A DNA stretch of 64,000 nt from assembly GCA_947561585.1 (NCBI GenBank), contig CANNZV010000274.1, positions 1 through 64,000 on the forward strand. The letters run 5' to 3'. Within the stretch, counting starts at the first letter, position 1. Every line of letters begins with the position of its first letter. This DNA comes from Caprella mutica (lineage: Eukaryota; Arthropoda; Malacostraca; Amphipoda; Caprellidae). The notes under the pieces are model-generated. The model made no database searches and was not told the origin of the DNA. It saw only the letters and a list, made by a program, of their open reading frames with translations. The position numbers and the translations under genes were made by a program. This document shows, piece by piece, positions 1-9,269 of this stretch.

Positions 1-473
1 ATATGTTGCACAATCGTTTTGGACCTTCATGTGGCAATAGAAATCTCTTGCAACGACAATTAGGGACGGTATCAGAGGGGAAACTTGTGGACATTTCTTG
101 AGGATGAATAGAAGATGGATAACTCCTTCATATTGTGCAAAATTATTAGAATTTTTAGGTAGAAGATGTATTAGAGTGATATAGCAAATAATTATTCACA
201 AATTATTAAGTTAATTGCCAATATCCGCGAATATTTCAAAGTTTATGATGGCTACCCTTAACTTTTGACGAGAGCAAAATTTATTGTTTGAAGTAAAATA
301 TGGAACTATTCCTAGAATATTTATCCAAATGCTTTAAAATTTCATACGAATACATAAGAGCTCTATATGAATATACGTGCAAAATTTCAATAATGAGTGT
401 TTTGTATTGTTTATGAAATTAAAGATTTAGATAACTTGTTTTTGTCTCCCCTTATACTTTGTCCGCTACTGTA
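1..473 (-). mobile_element. Probable end of a Tc1/mariner-like element
   Basis: The stretch at about 445-473, read on the minus strand, is TA followed by CAGTAGCGGACAAAGTATAA. This resembles the terminal inverted repeats of Tc1-like transposons (CAGTNGCGGACAAAAGTAT type) next to a TA target site. No transposase frame is readable in the rest of the segment, and the other end would lie off the window. The extent is a guess; only the terminal motif is seen directly. Confidence 0.3.
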
Positions 474-798
474 TATTTCAATTTAAATCGGCGACGATAA
501 AAGATGGAATTAAAGAATAAATTTGACACGTACTGAAATAAAAGGTTTAATTATTACCGATACATTTTAATAAAATATATAAAAATTACAGAGCTGAAAC
601 TTTCTGAAACTGTTTAATAATCTCTATTGATAGTATTACAAATTAAAGTTTAAATTTAAAGCGCTTCACTAAATTCTAAACATAGGATTAAGCAGACGCT
701 GATTTAATTGACTCTAAAGAAATAGTCATATAAAAACATATTTGTCATATTACCACTCAATATCAAGACTTTCAATAATGAATATAGCTAACAAAATT
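474..798. other. No gene seen
   Basis: AT-rich DNA between a probable Tc1-type terminus and the DIRS element. I see no gene, tRNA or clear repeat in it. Confidence 0.5.
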
Positions 799-811
799 TA
801 TTTACCTCCTT

Positions 812-988
812 ATAAAGCTAGTCCCCAGTTTGGGTACTCCCCGTCCATGTGTGACGTCATCACATCTACGCAGCCTTTCTCAGGCCAGGCAGGACAATTA
901 TTGAGGTATATATTGAGGTGTACGTGTGAGAGAGCACACTAAAAAGTTTATATAAGGCGGTCAAGTAGCTCATATCGGTATTGTGTTG
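812..988 (+). repeat. DIRS left inverted terminal repeat with promoter-like signals
   Basis: 177 bp that match the reverse complement of 7539-7715 with no mismatch seen by eye. It contains a CRE-type palindrome TGACGTCA (852-859) and a TATA-like TTTATATAAG (947-956). The TATA would place a transcription start near 975-990, upstream of the Gag-like ORF. The signals are seen; promoter activity is inferred. Confidence 0.85.
947..956 (+). promoter_or_regulatory. TATA-like box of the DIRS element
   Basis: TTTATATAAG lies about 600 bp upstream of the first ORF and inside the terminal repeat. The inverted copy at the right end points inward on the minus strand. A role is inferred from sequence only. 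Confidence 0.45.
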
Positions 989-1027
989 TCCGCTTCCAAA
1001 GCGACAACAGCTCCCCAATCACCACTC

Positions 1028-1028
<1 letters not shown>

Positions 1029-1079
<51 letters not shown>

Positions 1080-1216
1080 TGAAGAGAGGAGATATCAAAG
1101 ATTAATCTCTCCACGGAGGTACACCGTCCGCATGTGGCAGAGGCTGATGAAGTAATGAGTGTCTATGGCTATTAGACGTCTACTTATACCTTCGCTCCTC
1201 TCTGAATCTTCGAGAG

Positions 1217-1259
<43 letters not shown>
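1029..1259 (+). repeat. Two long A homopolymers in the DIRS leader
   Basis: A run of 47 A residues at 1029-1075 and one of 43 at 1217-1259 flank a 141 bp spacer. An AAAT/AAAATA-rich tract follows to about 1300. They lie in the untranslated leader between the left terminal repeat and the first ORF. The exact run lengths may be assembly-limited. Confidence 0.8.
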
Positions 1260-1261
<2 letters not shown>

Positions 1262-1553
1262 AATGGAAAAAAAAATAAAATAAATAAATAAATAAATAGT
1301 AAGGAACGGGAGCTTAAGTAAGGAGTGCTCCTAGGAGATCACATCAGTCTTGATCCGACCTGTATAGAGGTAACATCACTCGAAGCTCCCGTTCTATGGA
1401 GTGCCACTATTAATGTCCCCATTTAATACCACTTGCAACTTCGGTTGTTCTTCATTTGCAAACTTCAGTTGATCATCCCGCTTGGAAGGGCACTTCTATT
1501 AAAATATACTCTTCCAAAATGAAGTTATAACTTATCAAGCGTCTTCTTTCAGA

Positions 1554-4241
1554 TTGAAATTAATTTGTATTTCAAAAATGACTGACATAGCCTCGTGCTC
1601 TCATTGCCAAGAATTACCTCACCCTTGTGCTAATCGACATGCTTCTTGCATAGATCCTTCTTCGTTTCAACTAACGATAGGTGAATGCACTGACTGCAAG
1701 AAATTACTTGAGGCCATTGAGTATTCACCTAATAAGAGAGAGGCACAAAAGAATTGGTCTAAATGGCTGAAGAGCATCAAGACCCTACGTCAACAACGTA
1801 AACGCACGCCTCATTGGGAAATCTTCGTAAGTACAAGACCATCTGTTGGAAGATTGTACTACTGCATCATACTTAACATAGTATTAAAACTTCGATACTT
1901 ATGTTCTCTTCTCTCCCTTCAGGCAAATACCGAGGAGAGAGAAACTCATTGGAATCTGGTCCAAGAACTTCTTAACAGAAATCGTTCTCGGTCAAAAAGC
2001 TCTCTTGGTTCTCACTTCTCTAACAAAGAAACGAACCTAAGTAATCCAACCCAAGGCAGAGTTCTTACTCATGAAGTGCCCAAACAGGTTGATGAAGACG
2101 CTCCAAGGTTGAAAACAACTCTTCCGGAACGCCCAGTAATAGAGCAAGCAGACTCTTCCATTGATGAGAATGATTTGCCTCCATCCGGATTTATCACTAC
2201 GAATAAATCGATGGAAGGCAATGTAGGATTGCCAGTGAACCACAATATTGCCCAAGCTGGTACCTCGTCTGCTCAGCCAACAATGACAGCGGCTGTTCTT
2301 TCAACAGAAAGTCTCCAGTCACTGGCTTCTATGGTTGCTAAGCAACTTAAAGGGCCCGAAAGGCAAAGTATAGGGCTATCAGACTCTTCCCAACAGGAAA
2401 TGAGTCCTCATGCTAGCCGTCGTCGCAGCATCATGAGACAGGTTAATAGACAGTTCCCGAACTCTAGAAGTCCACAACGCAGAAATGCACACACAGAGAC
2501 ATATGACTCTGTCTCAAAGTACTCAAATGCCTACTCACGACGATCGAGAAGTCCAAACCTTCAACAAAGGTCGGACTCTCGCTATGTTCATGACCATGTA
2601 TTACATGGCCGATCTCGATCTCGTAGTCGATCCCGTTCACAACGAAGATCTAACTCAGGACAGAGATCTCGACATCTCGACAACCGTAACTTGGATCATA
2701 GGTCTCGTTCACAACGAAGATCTTGGTCACAACGTCGTTCTTTGATGGAGCGTAATTCCACCTCATATCAGGAACAACGCCTACAAAATGCATCTAATTC
2801 GCCTCAGAGTTCCTCATTGTCTGGAAGCCCTATTTCTCCACGACAAATGAGAGCGGAACAAGATCACAACTCACGAGAATCCTCGTCTCAGTTGGGAGTT
2901 CCAACTCAGACCACAGTTGTTCACGAACAAAGAACGGTCAGAGACGAACAGATCGTTATTCCTACGGAACAGCTAGAGTACGATCCTATCCGATATGCAC
3001 CTCCTCCGCAGGTTCCTTACTTCACTTCTAATTCTGGTGGCTACTTTAGTATCGGCGACGCTGTCATAGCTCCACCACGTATTAGAATAATTTTTTCCTC
3101 TATATGTACCCTCTCATTCCAAGTTGCTAGAGCGCATTTAGAAGATACAGACATAAAATTGTTCATATTAGACTGTACAAAAGTGGCAGACCCCACAGCT
3201 CAGCAATCTAAAACGAGCATATTTTCCCGAGCATTTCACGGACTTGACAACCATGAAATTAGCTCAGCTCTTGGCTGGTCTCAATCAGATGTGAGAGCAC
3301 TGAAAATAAAAGCAGAAAAATGTCATTCAGCACCGCTTCTCACTAGAGTGGCCTTGGATATAAGAACTGAAAATAGTTCTTATAAACCGATGGCACCCAA
3401 GTGGGGAATTGACTCTGATGATTCAATCCTGCGTTACTTACAAGGTAAACGTTTATCGGATGATCATAACAAGAAGGGCCTTCATCTCTGTAACAGGTTT
3501 AAAGCCCAACCTCCCAAGGTATACCTCGAAGAACACCTGGCAAGGGAACGTGCTTGGAATCAAGTACGAATCTGTGAGGTTTTTCGAGCAATGGACACTT
3601 CCATTGACTTCCTACTGTCCTTGTCAAGAGATAAACCCAAAATCATGGGTGCACTCACAAATCTTCGTAATCTCGGAAGATTTGGACATACCTTTGCTGA
3701 GGATGCGGCAGCGGCTACTACAACCGAAGCTCATAAAATGAAAATGGCTATCAGAAAAAATACTACAGATGGTATGGCACCACTTAGTCTTGCAGAGATG
3801 TTAATCAGAAGTGATTTACTCACTCCAGAACTTTTTGATCCAAAAATTTTCGCTGAAGCAGACAATTTGGCTAAGGATCTGTCGCACACATCTCTTAGGA
3901 GTGCAAGAGATCCTACAGTACGTCAGAAAACCAAACCAACATCCTTTGGCACGGGTTTCCGGAAAGAAGACAAGGGTAAAAACCCACCTTCTAGCTCAAC
4001 AAGACCAAAAAACGTCCACATCTCAAAAGGCTCAAACTCTGTATCTCATGGTCACAATCGTAGAGGCTACCAAGATAATCGGAGAGGTTATCCCTCTCAT
4101 TCGGAAATAAAATCCCGAACAGACGATTATTCGAAAACATTTCCGACCGACACTAGAGGAGGCAAAAGTAGTAAATCAGCCCGAGGTATGGGCAAACGAA
4201 GCAACCCATACCATTGGCAAAGAAATGACAAAAACCACTAG
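1554..4241 (+). CDS. DIRS ORF1, Gag-like protein with SR-rich domain
   Basis: 895-codon open frame in the position of the DIRS gag gene. The N-terminus has a Cys/His-containing segment (residues about 15-50, with CSHCQ and CTDCKK). A strongly Arg-Ser-rich region follows at residues about 290-420 (RRSRSP, RSRSRSRSRS and SQRRS runs). A conserved-looking block covers residues about 500-800, and the C-terminal tail is basic and Ser/Gly-rich. A 96 bp segment, 1827-1922, has all the signals of an in-frame intron (GTAAGT donor, pyrimidine-rich CTTCAG acceptor). Removing it keeps the frame and deletes an odd hydrophobic stretch. The frame overlaps the RT ORF by 17 nt. The Gag assignment rests on position and composition, not on a recognised catalytic motif. 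The start was taken as the first ATG; a second ATG (MTDIASCSHC) lies 8 codons in. Confidence 0.75.
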   Translation: MKLICISKMTDIASCSHCQELPHPCANRHASCIDPSSFQLTIGECTDCKKLLEAIEYSPNKREAQKNWSKWLKSIKTLRQQRKRTPHWEIFVSTRPSVGRLYYCIILNIVLKLRYLCSLLSLQANTEERETHWNLVQELLNRNRSRSKSSLGSHFSNKETNLSNPTQGRVLTHEVPKQVDEDAPRLKTTLPERPVIEQADSSIDENDLPPSGFITTNKSMEGNVGLPVNHNIAQAGTSSAQPTMTAAVLSTESLQSLASMVAKQLKGPERQSIGLSDSSQQEMSPHASRRRSIMRQVNRQFPNSRSPQRRNAHTETYDSVSKYSNAYSRRSRSPNLQQRSDSRYVHDHVLHGRSRSRSRSRSQRRSNSGQRSRHLDNRNLDHRSRSQRRSWSQRRSLMERNSTSYQEQRLQNASNSPQSSSLSGSPISPRQMRAEQDHNSRESSSQLGVPTQTTVVHEQRTVRDEQIVIPTEQLEYDPIRYAPPPQVPYFTSNSGGYFSIGDAVIAPPRIRIIFSSICTLSFQVARAHLEDTDIKLFILDCTKVADPTAQQSKTSIFSRAFHGLDNHEISSALGWSQSDVRALKIKAEKCHSAPLLTRVALDIRTENSSYKPMAPKWGIDSDDSILRYLQGKRLSDDHNKKGLHLCNRFKAQPPKVYLEEHLARERAWNQVRICEVFRAMDTSIDFLLSLSRDKPKIMGALTNLRNLGRFGHTFAEDAAAATTTEAHKMKMAIRKNTTDGMAPLSLAEMLIRSDLLTPELFDPKIFAEADNLAKDLSHTSLRSARDPTVRQKTKPTSFGTGFRKEDKGKNPPSSSTRPKNVHISKGSNSVSHGHNRRGYQDNRRGYPSHSEIKSRTDDYSKTFPTDTRGGKSSKSARGMGKRSNPYHWQRNDKNH

Positions 4242-6066
4242 GGAAACTCCGGGAGCACGGTTAAAAATGTTTGCCGATCAATGGCATTTGGGCGACAAAA
4301 TCCTAGCACAGTGGCTTCGTCGCGGGTATCATTGGGAATGGCTAAAGATTCCATCAATCAATCTTCCAGTTCCTCAATCGTCGTCTCAAACATTAACAGA
4401 AGAAATAAACAATCTTCTTCAAAAAGGAGCAATTTTCAAAGCTCAACCTCAACCGTGCTTCCAATCTCGGGTTTTCCTGGTTCCCAAATCATCAGGAGAG
4501 TATCGTTTGGTCATAGACCTATCAAAATTAAACCAGTACATCAAATGCGACAATTTCAAAATGACAAATCATCGAACAGCATCCGCTCTTCTCCCGTTAC
4601 ACTCTTGGGCAACCACTCTAGACATTCAAGACGCATACTTCCATGTTCCAATTCGTCCCATCTTACAAAAATACCTAGCCTTCTCGACAGAGGACGGATT
4701 ATTTTTCTTTCGTTGCCTTCCATTCGGTCTAAATGTTGCACCAAAAATTTTCACTGCAGTAATGAAATACCCACTGAAACTATTTCACCTGAGACAATTA
4801 AACGTCCTAGCTTACCTGGACGATCTACTAATCTGGGAACTCTCATCAGATGCAACGAATCAGGCCACAATAGAAGTAACACGGACGTTACAAGAATTAG
4901 GTTTTCTAATAAACCTAAAGAAATCTTGCCTGAAACCTTCCCAACAATTAACATGGCTCGGAGTCCAATGGGACATTGCAGTCAGCAAATGGGGTCTCCC
5001 TCCCTCAAAAGCAAATCAGATCACAGAGTTAGCTCGGAACTTTCTGAGAAAGGGGAAAGCATCTCGAAGGGAATGGGAAGAGCTAGTAGGTGTAGCAGCC
5101 TTCGCATGCCAGCTTTTGACTCGCATGAAGAGACACTTTCGTCCGCTGGCAAAACCACAGCTCATGAGCACCCCACAGGAACGAGACATACTTCGTCCAA
5201 TACCACATCAGCTAATGAATGCTTTGGTTCCATGGACAGACCAGAATCAGCTCAGTATGCTTCAGTCTTGGCGCATACCAGAGACAACTTGGACAATGTG
5301 GACAGACGCGTCTCTGACTGGGTGGGGCGCTCTCCTGTCAAACAGTCGGATCGTTCAAGGCACGTGGCCTCAGAACTTTCAGGCAAGCATAAATGTTCTA
5401 GAAATTCTGGCAGTCTCCGAAGCCCTGAAAGCATTTCAACTTTCCAACTCCCATGTTTGCGTGATGACCGACAACGAAACAGCACGTTGGGCAATATTGA
5501 AACAAGGGAGCAAATCCATTCGAATTCACCAAGTTCTAATGGAACTGTTAACCACTGCAGACAAACAAACTGTAACCTTAACAGCAAAAAGAATAACATC
5601 GGAAACAAATGTTTCAGCAGATGCTCTAAGCAGGGATACCATCAACCCGAGGGAGTGGGAACTCTCGAGCTCTACATTCGACAAACTAGTCCAATGGCAC
5701 GGTCCATTGGAAGTCGACTTGATGGCAACTCCCATAAACCACAAACTTCCGACGTTCATATCACCATTCAGTCACCCAGCGGCAACAGGGATAGATGTTC
5801 TCCAACAAAATTGGAACAAGTGGAAACAGATATACATCTTTCCACCCCGCAACTTTCTCCCTCGCATAATGACCAAACTGATCTCGTACCACCATCACGG
5901 GATCATCATAGCACCATGGTTCCCAGCCGCACCATGGTTCTCCACACTCCTGAACCGGTCAATAGACCATCTTCATCTACGAGAGTGCGTCTTTCAAATC
6001 GTACAAGGAGTCTATGTGAAAGACACCTCATTGCCTTGCGCCAAATGGACCGCGTTTCGTTTCTGA
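4225..6066 (+). CDS. DIRS ORF2, reverse transcriptase / RNase H
   Basis: 613-residue polyprotein. The RT domain covers about residues 60-250: LVPKSSGEYRLVIDLS, the motif A region TLDIQDAYFH (Asp133), RCLPFGLNVAPKIFT, and the catalytic box YLDD at 197-200, which is the DIRS form of YxDD. RNase H follows at about 355-470 with candidate acidic residues in MWTDAS (361), NVLEILA (393), MTDNETA (416) and SADALSR (466). The C-terminal block (about 490-590: LEVDLMATPINHKLPTF, FPPRNFLPRIM, APWFPAAPWFSTLL) is the conserved post-RNase H region of DIRS-order elements. I do not assign an enzyme to it. No stops or frameshifts. It overlaps ORF1 at its start and the recombinase ORF at its end. It would copy element RNA into DNA. 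Confidence 0.9.
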   Translation: MTKTTRETPGARLKMFADQWHLGDKILAQWLRRGYHWEWLKIPSINLPVPQSSSQTLTEEINNLLQKGAIFKAQPQPCFQSRVFLVPKSSGEYRLVIDLSKLNQYIKCDNFKMTNHRTASALLPLHSWATTLDIQDAYFHVPIRPILQKYLAFSTEDGLFFFRCLPFGLNVAPKIFTAVMKYPLKLFHLRQLNVLAYLDDLLIWELSSDATNQATIEVTRTLQELGFLINLKKSCLKPSQQLTWLGVQWDIAVSKWGLPPSKANQITELARNFLRKGKASRREWEELVGVAAFACQLLTRMKRHFRPLAKPQLMSTPQERDILRPIPHQLMNALVPWTDQNQLSMLQSWRIPETTWTMWTDASLTGWGALLSNSRIVQGTWPQNFQASINVLEILAVSEALKAFQLSNSHVCVMTDNETARWAILKQGSKSIRIHQVLMELLTTADKQTVTLTAKRITSETNVSADALSRDTINPREWELSSSTFDKLVQWHGPLEVDLMATPINHKLPTFISPFSHPAATGIDVLQQNWNKWKQIYIFPPRNFLPRIMTKLISYHHHGIIIAPWFPAAPWFSTLLNRSIDHLHLRECVFQIVQGVYVKDTSLPCAKWTAFRF

Positions 6067-7028
6067 AATATGTATACAAAAAGAAATTTGGTCAAAAGAC
6101 AGCAAGGTATCTCACAAATGCACACAGATCATCTTCTCGACGCCAATTTCAGTCATCCTGGAAATATTTCCAATCCTGGTTGAAGCCAAGCGTGAAAAGG
6201 CTTTCTAAAAGTCACATCCTTGCTTTCTTAATCCATTTGCAAGAAGTAAGAAAGCTGAAAACAACCACTATTTTAAATTATAGATCCGCATTAAAGTTGC
6301 CTCTTCTGTATGGATTCAACATAGATACAGCAGATAGAGAATTCTCGCTCTTGACACGGGCTCAATTTATCGTGAAACCTCCTCTAGCACGAACCATGCC
6401 AAAGTGGTCTTTGAATCACGCCTTGGAGACATTCTCACACGCCCGATTCAAGAACTCAACTGCCTCCTTGAAAGATTTGTTCTTAAAGACACTGTTTCTC
6501 TTTGCTCTTGCCACCGGTAATAGAGTATCGGAGCTATCTGCTTCTACAAGAAGTGATATTTGCTTTTCTCTAAAATCAACAACAGTTAGAGTTCGGGAAG
6601 GATTTCTTTTTAAAAATCAAACCCTTTCTCGTCAACCACCTCCAATTTCGTTCCCAAATCTAATCAAAGGTCACCCTTTGTGCCCATCTGCAGCTCTCAG
6701 AGAATATATCGGAAAAACATCTGAACTAGATCACAGAAACCACATCTTCCTTCACCCTTCGTCGGGTGTTCCTCTGACTGCTGGACGCATATCCTACTGG
6801 CTTGGGAAAGCTATCTTGTCCGGTAATATGGGTAACGTCAACGGTGTGAAGGCTCACGACCTAAGGGGCCTAGCATACAGTGCAGCCTGGACTAGAGGGC
6901 TTTCGCTCCAGCAAATCATTAAGCAGGGGTTCTGGGTATCTCCAAATACCTTTATCAAGAACTACCTCTCTGATACAAACGCTCCTACCACCTCCTTCGT
7001 CGGAGGACGAGCAATTATTAATCCGTAA
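5916..7028 (+). CDS. DIRS ORF3, tyrosine recombinase
   Basis: Recombinase that would integrate the circular DNA form, in place of a DDE integrase. The open frame extends far upstream inside ORF2, but recognisable sequence starts near 6045. The start could be the ATG at 5916 or the one at 6045 (MDRVSFLKYV); I chose the longer one. The N-terminal core-binding-like part (about 6080-6330) includes SSWKYFQSWLKP and LAFLIHLQEVRKL. The catalytic part shows the first Arg in ATGNRVSELSA (codon 6522), His-x-x-Arg in AHDLRGLAYSAAW (His codon 6855) and the nucleophile Tyr in FIKNYLSD (codon 6963). That gives the R...HxxR...Y signature. It ends at 7028, 355 bp before the internal complementary region. The frame is intact. 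Confidence 0.9.
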   Translation: MVPSRTMVLHTPEPVNRPSSSTRVRLSNRTRSLCERHLIALRQMDRVSFLKYVYKKKFGQKTARYLTNAHRSSSRRQFQSSWKYFQSWLKPSVKRLSKSHILAFLIHLQEVRKLKTTTILNYRSALKLPLLYGFNIDTADREFSLLTRAQFIVKPPLARTMPKWSLNHALETFSHARFKNSTASLKDLFLKTLFLFALATGNRVSELSASTRSDICFSLKSTTVRVREGFLFKNQTLSRQPPPISFPNLIKGHPLCPSAALREYIGKTSELDHRNHIFLHPSSGVPLTAGRISYWLGKAILSGNMGNVNGVKAHDLRGLAYSAAWTRGLSLQQIIKQGFWVSPNTFIKNYLSDTNAPTTSFVGGRAIINP

Positions 7029-7382
7029 ATTAGGCTTTTCAATCATATATGGTTTTCTATGTAATAGACTATTTACCATTGTTCTCGGTGTACTTAACAA
7101 ACTTTTGGTTGTATTAAGTAATATTATACTTATATGATTTAGCGAAATGCTTCGAAGTTATAATTGTTGAATTTCCCACATTTGAATTGTTATGTCAATG
7201 TAATGGAAGCGATGTAATCTTGAGTTTAATATAATGGTCGATAAGTATTCTATCATTATTCCCTAATATACGGATTAAGAGTATTTAAAGTAGTAAACTC
7301 TTAGGTACTCTTTAAAGCAGCCATCTCTTGGCCAGTAAGAGACAGTTCCCGCCACCAGAATATAAGGCATCTGTGGTAGATA

Positions 7383-7482
7383 AGTACCCAAACTGGGGAC
7401 TAGCTTTATAAGGAGGTAAATATATACCATTGACGTAGGAAATAAGGCTATTTGCCTACGCCAATAAAGCTAGTCCCCAGGG
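7383..7482 (+). repeat. DIRS internal complementary region
   Basis: 7383-7420 is the reverse complement of 801-838. The following part, to 7482, is the reverse complement of the right end of the element (about 7705-7761). The two halves meet at a TTT/TATTT junction. In DIRS1-type elements this region is thought to template the joining of the two ends into a circle. Confidence 0.85.
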
Positions 7483-7538
7483 GGACGGCCTCCTCCTCCC
7501 CGAACTGTCTCACCTTCTCTTACTCTTTAGTTCACGGC

Positions 7539-7715
7539 CAACACAATACCGATATGAGCTACTTGACCGCCTTATATAAACTTTTTAGTGTGCTCTCTCA
7601 CACGTACACCTCAATATATACCTCAATAATTGTCCTGCCTGGCCTGAGAAAGGCTGCGTAGATGTGATGACGTCACACATGGACGGGGAGTACCCAAACT
7701 GGGGACTAGCTTTAT
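7539..7715 (-). repeat. DIRS right inverted terminal repeat
   Basis: Inverted partner of 812-988 and the same length (177 bp). It carries the inverted CRE-like site (7668-7675) and the TATA-like element pointing inward on the minus strand, so antisense transcription into the element is possible. Confidence 0.85.
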
Positions 7716-7761
7716 TGGCGTAGGCAAATAGCCTTATTTCCTACGTCAATGGTATATATTT

Positions 7762-8556
7762 TTGTATCAAATATTAAAATCTGAATTTTAGTGTTTCAAA
7801 TTCAATAAGCTCAATTTAGCAGTGTTGTCATACCAGCGTCATATTAGGTCACGATTCACTAGTTGAATATTTAATGCCTATATAATGGATTAATTAATTG
7901 TCTGATATTTAAAAACAAGATTGGTTCATTTATAATTATACATCACCTAGACTTAGAAATACATTATAAAATAAACTGTTTATGTATGGGAGAACCAGGA
8001 GCATTTGGACAACTCGTTTAAACATGTTCATAATTGTTGAAACTACCGCTTATTGCAACTGAATGTGTGCGACGTGTTAACCGTCAGCTATTTGAAAGAT
8101 CCAGTGCGGAGATGCAGTATTTCACCCCCGAGGGGTAATTTACTGTAATTTTTCGTGATTCAACTGGATCCTGTGTGGACTATATGAATAGGAAAATGAT
8201 TCTCAATCTCAAAGGTATGAATTATATCAATATTTTATCTTATGTTTGGTGTTGTTTAAAAAATAATACAAATGAAATTAAAAAAATGGTGATGTCTTTA
8301 ATTTTGTAGTGTCATTTGGGATGAATCGGACACTTCTGTTGAGGTTGGTTCTGACGGTATCCGACCCTCCATCTGTGTCCAATTCAGCCCACCATTACAA
8401 TTTATTGGAAGTTATTCTTATTAAAAATGACATTCAGAATTTAAAGTTAATTATTCTCACTGAAATAGCATTCGTTTATATAATTATTTTCAACTTTTGA
8501 TATTAGTGTCTTTAAGTTAAAAATTGACGATCGTAATCATGCCTTTTCATTATTAA
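7762..8556. other. No gene seen
   Basis: AT-rich DNA right of the DIRS element. Short open frames here (for example 8309-8500) have no recognisable content. Confidence 0.5.
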
Positions 8557-8703
8557 AGTAAAACCGATACAGGCCTTAATAAAGAAAGTATTCGAAAAGC
8601 ATTTGATGAATTCCAAAAAGTTTTATCTGTCAGAAAAGCTGATGAAATTGTAGGTGTAGCAAGATCTACACTTAGGTACTATAACATTTTCGATGAGATG
8701 TAA
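8557..8703 (+). pseudogene. Short helix-turn-helix (Psq/CENP-B-like) fragment
   Basis: A 48-codon open stretch, closed by TAA at 8701, reads NKESIRKAFDEFQKVLSVRK followed by ADEIVGVARSTLRYY. The pattern (helix, LSVRKA, then a GVxRSTLRYY recognition helix) fits the pipsqueak/CENP-B N-terminal HTH found in pogo/Tigger transposases and related host factors. An AG acceptor-like site (8571-8572) precedes it, so it could be an exon, but no flanking coding sequence was found. A decayed transposase fragment is more likely. Confidence 0.4.
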
Positions 8704-9269
8704 TTTACTAACTTTTGACGTAATTCCGACAAAAAGGAAATAGTTATACCATTTGTTTTTAATATATAGCTATTAAATATAAAGATAATTTCACAGTGAT
8801 TATTCATAAGCTATCTATATTGTGTTGGAGAAAATGTTCAATCATTACAATTATGATAAAATTTCAAATACAATGAATTATTACTGTGAACAACAAGTCA
8901 TTACTGTTTATTTCAATTAAATTAGTAAATCCGAATTCAATCCTATCGTTTAATTAATCAAATTTCCAATGTTTTATCTATTTTTATGGTGTCCGAACCA
9001 TCCTCACAGCTTGTCCGAAGTCTCCCTCTAGGAAGGAGAATTCGGACACTTGTATCTCTCTTACATTTTGTCTTATAACTTTCGAATGAAGGTTTAAATT
9101 GTAAAACAGTCTTAATACAAATTGAAGTAAGATGTTTTTATCTACATACAACAGTAATCTTTAAATAGTGAAATTCGAATTACTTTACGAATTATTCAGT
9201 TTTTAACCAAAACTCGAGAATAACAAACAAACCAAATACTCGTGAATAACAAACATCTTACGTTAATTT
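8704..9269. other. No gene seen
   Basis: AT-rich sequence with no recognisable gene or repeat structure. Confidence 0.45.

Larger units (their letters stand above)
801..7761 (+). mobile_element. Complete DIRS-type tyrosine-recombinase retrotransposon
   Basis: About 6.96 kb element with the full DIRS layout: left inverted terminal repeat (812-988), Gag-like ORF, RT/RNase H ORF, tyrosine recombinase ORF, internal complementary region (7383-7482) and right inverted terminal repeat (7539-7715). The internal complementary region is the reverse complement of the outer left end (801-838) joined to the reverse complement of the outer right end (about 7705-7761). That junction is what fixes the limits here. 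Both ends carry TTT, the kind of short shared sequence expected at a circle junction. No target-site duplication is expected for this order, and none is claimed. All three frames are free of stops, so the copy looks young or recently active. It lies to the left of the orphan PITP exon 2. Confidence 0.9.

Noticed and set aside
4281..5915. Upstream part of the recombinase frame as a long N-terminal extension
   Set aside because: It lies in another frame over the RT/RNase H ORF. Its composition is a shadow of that frame and no recombinase motif occurs before about 6045.
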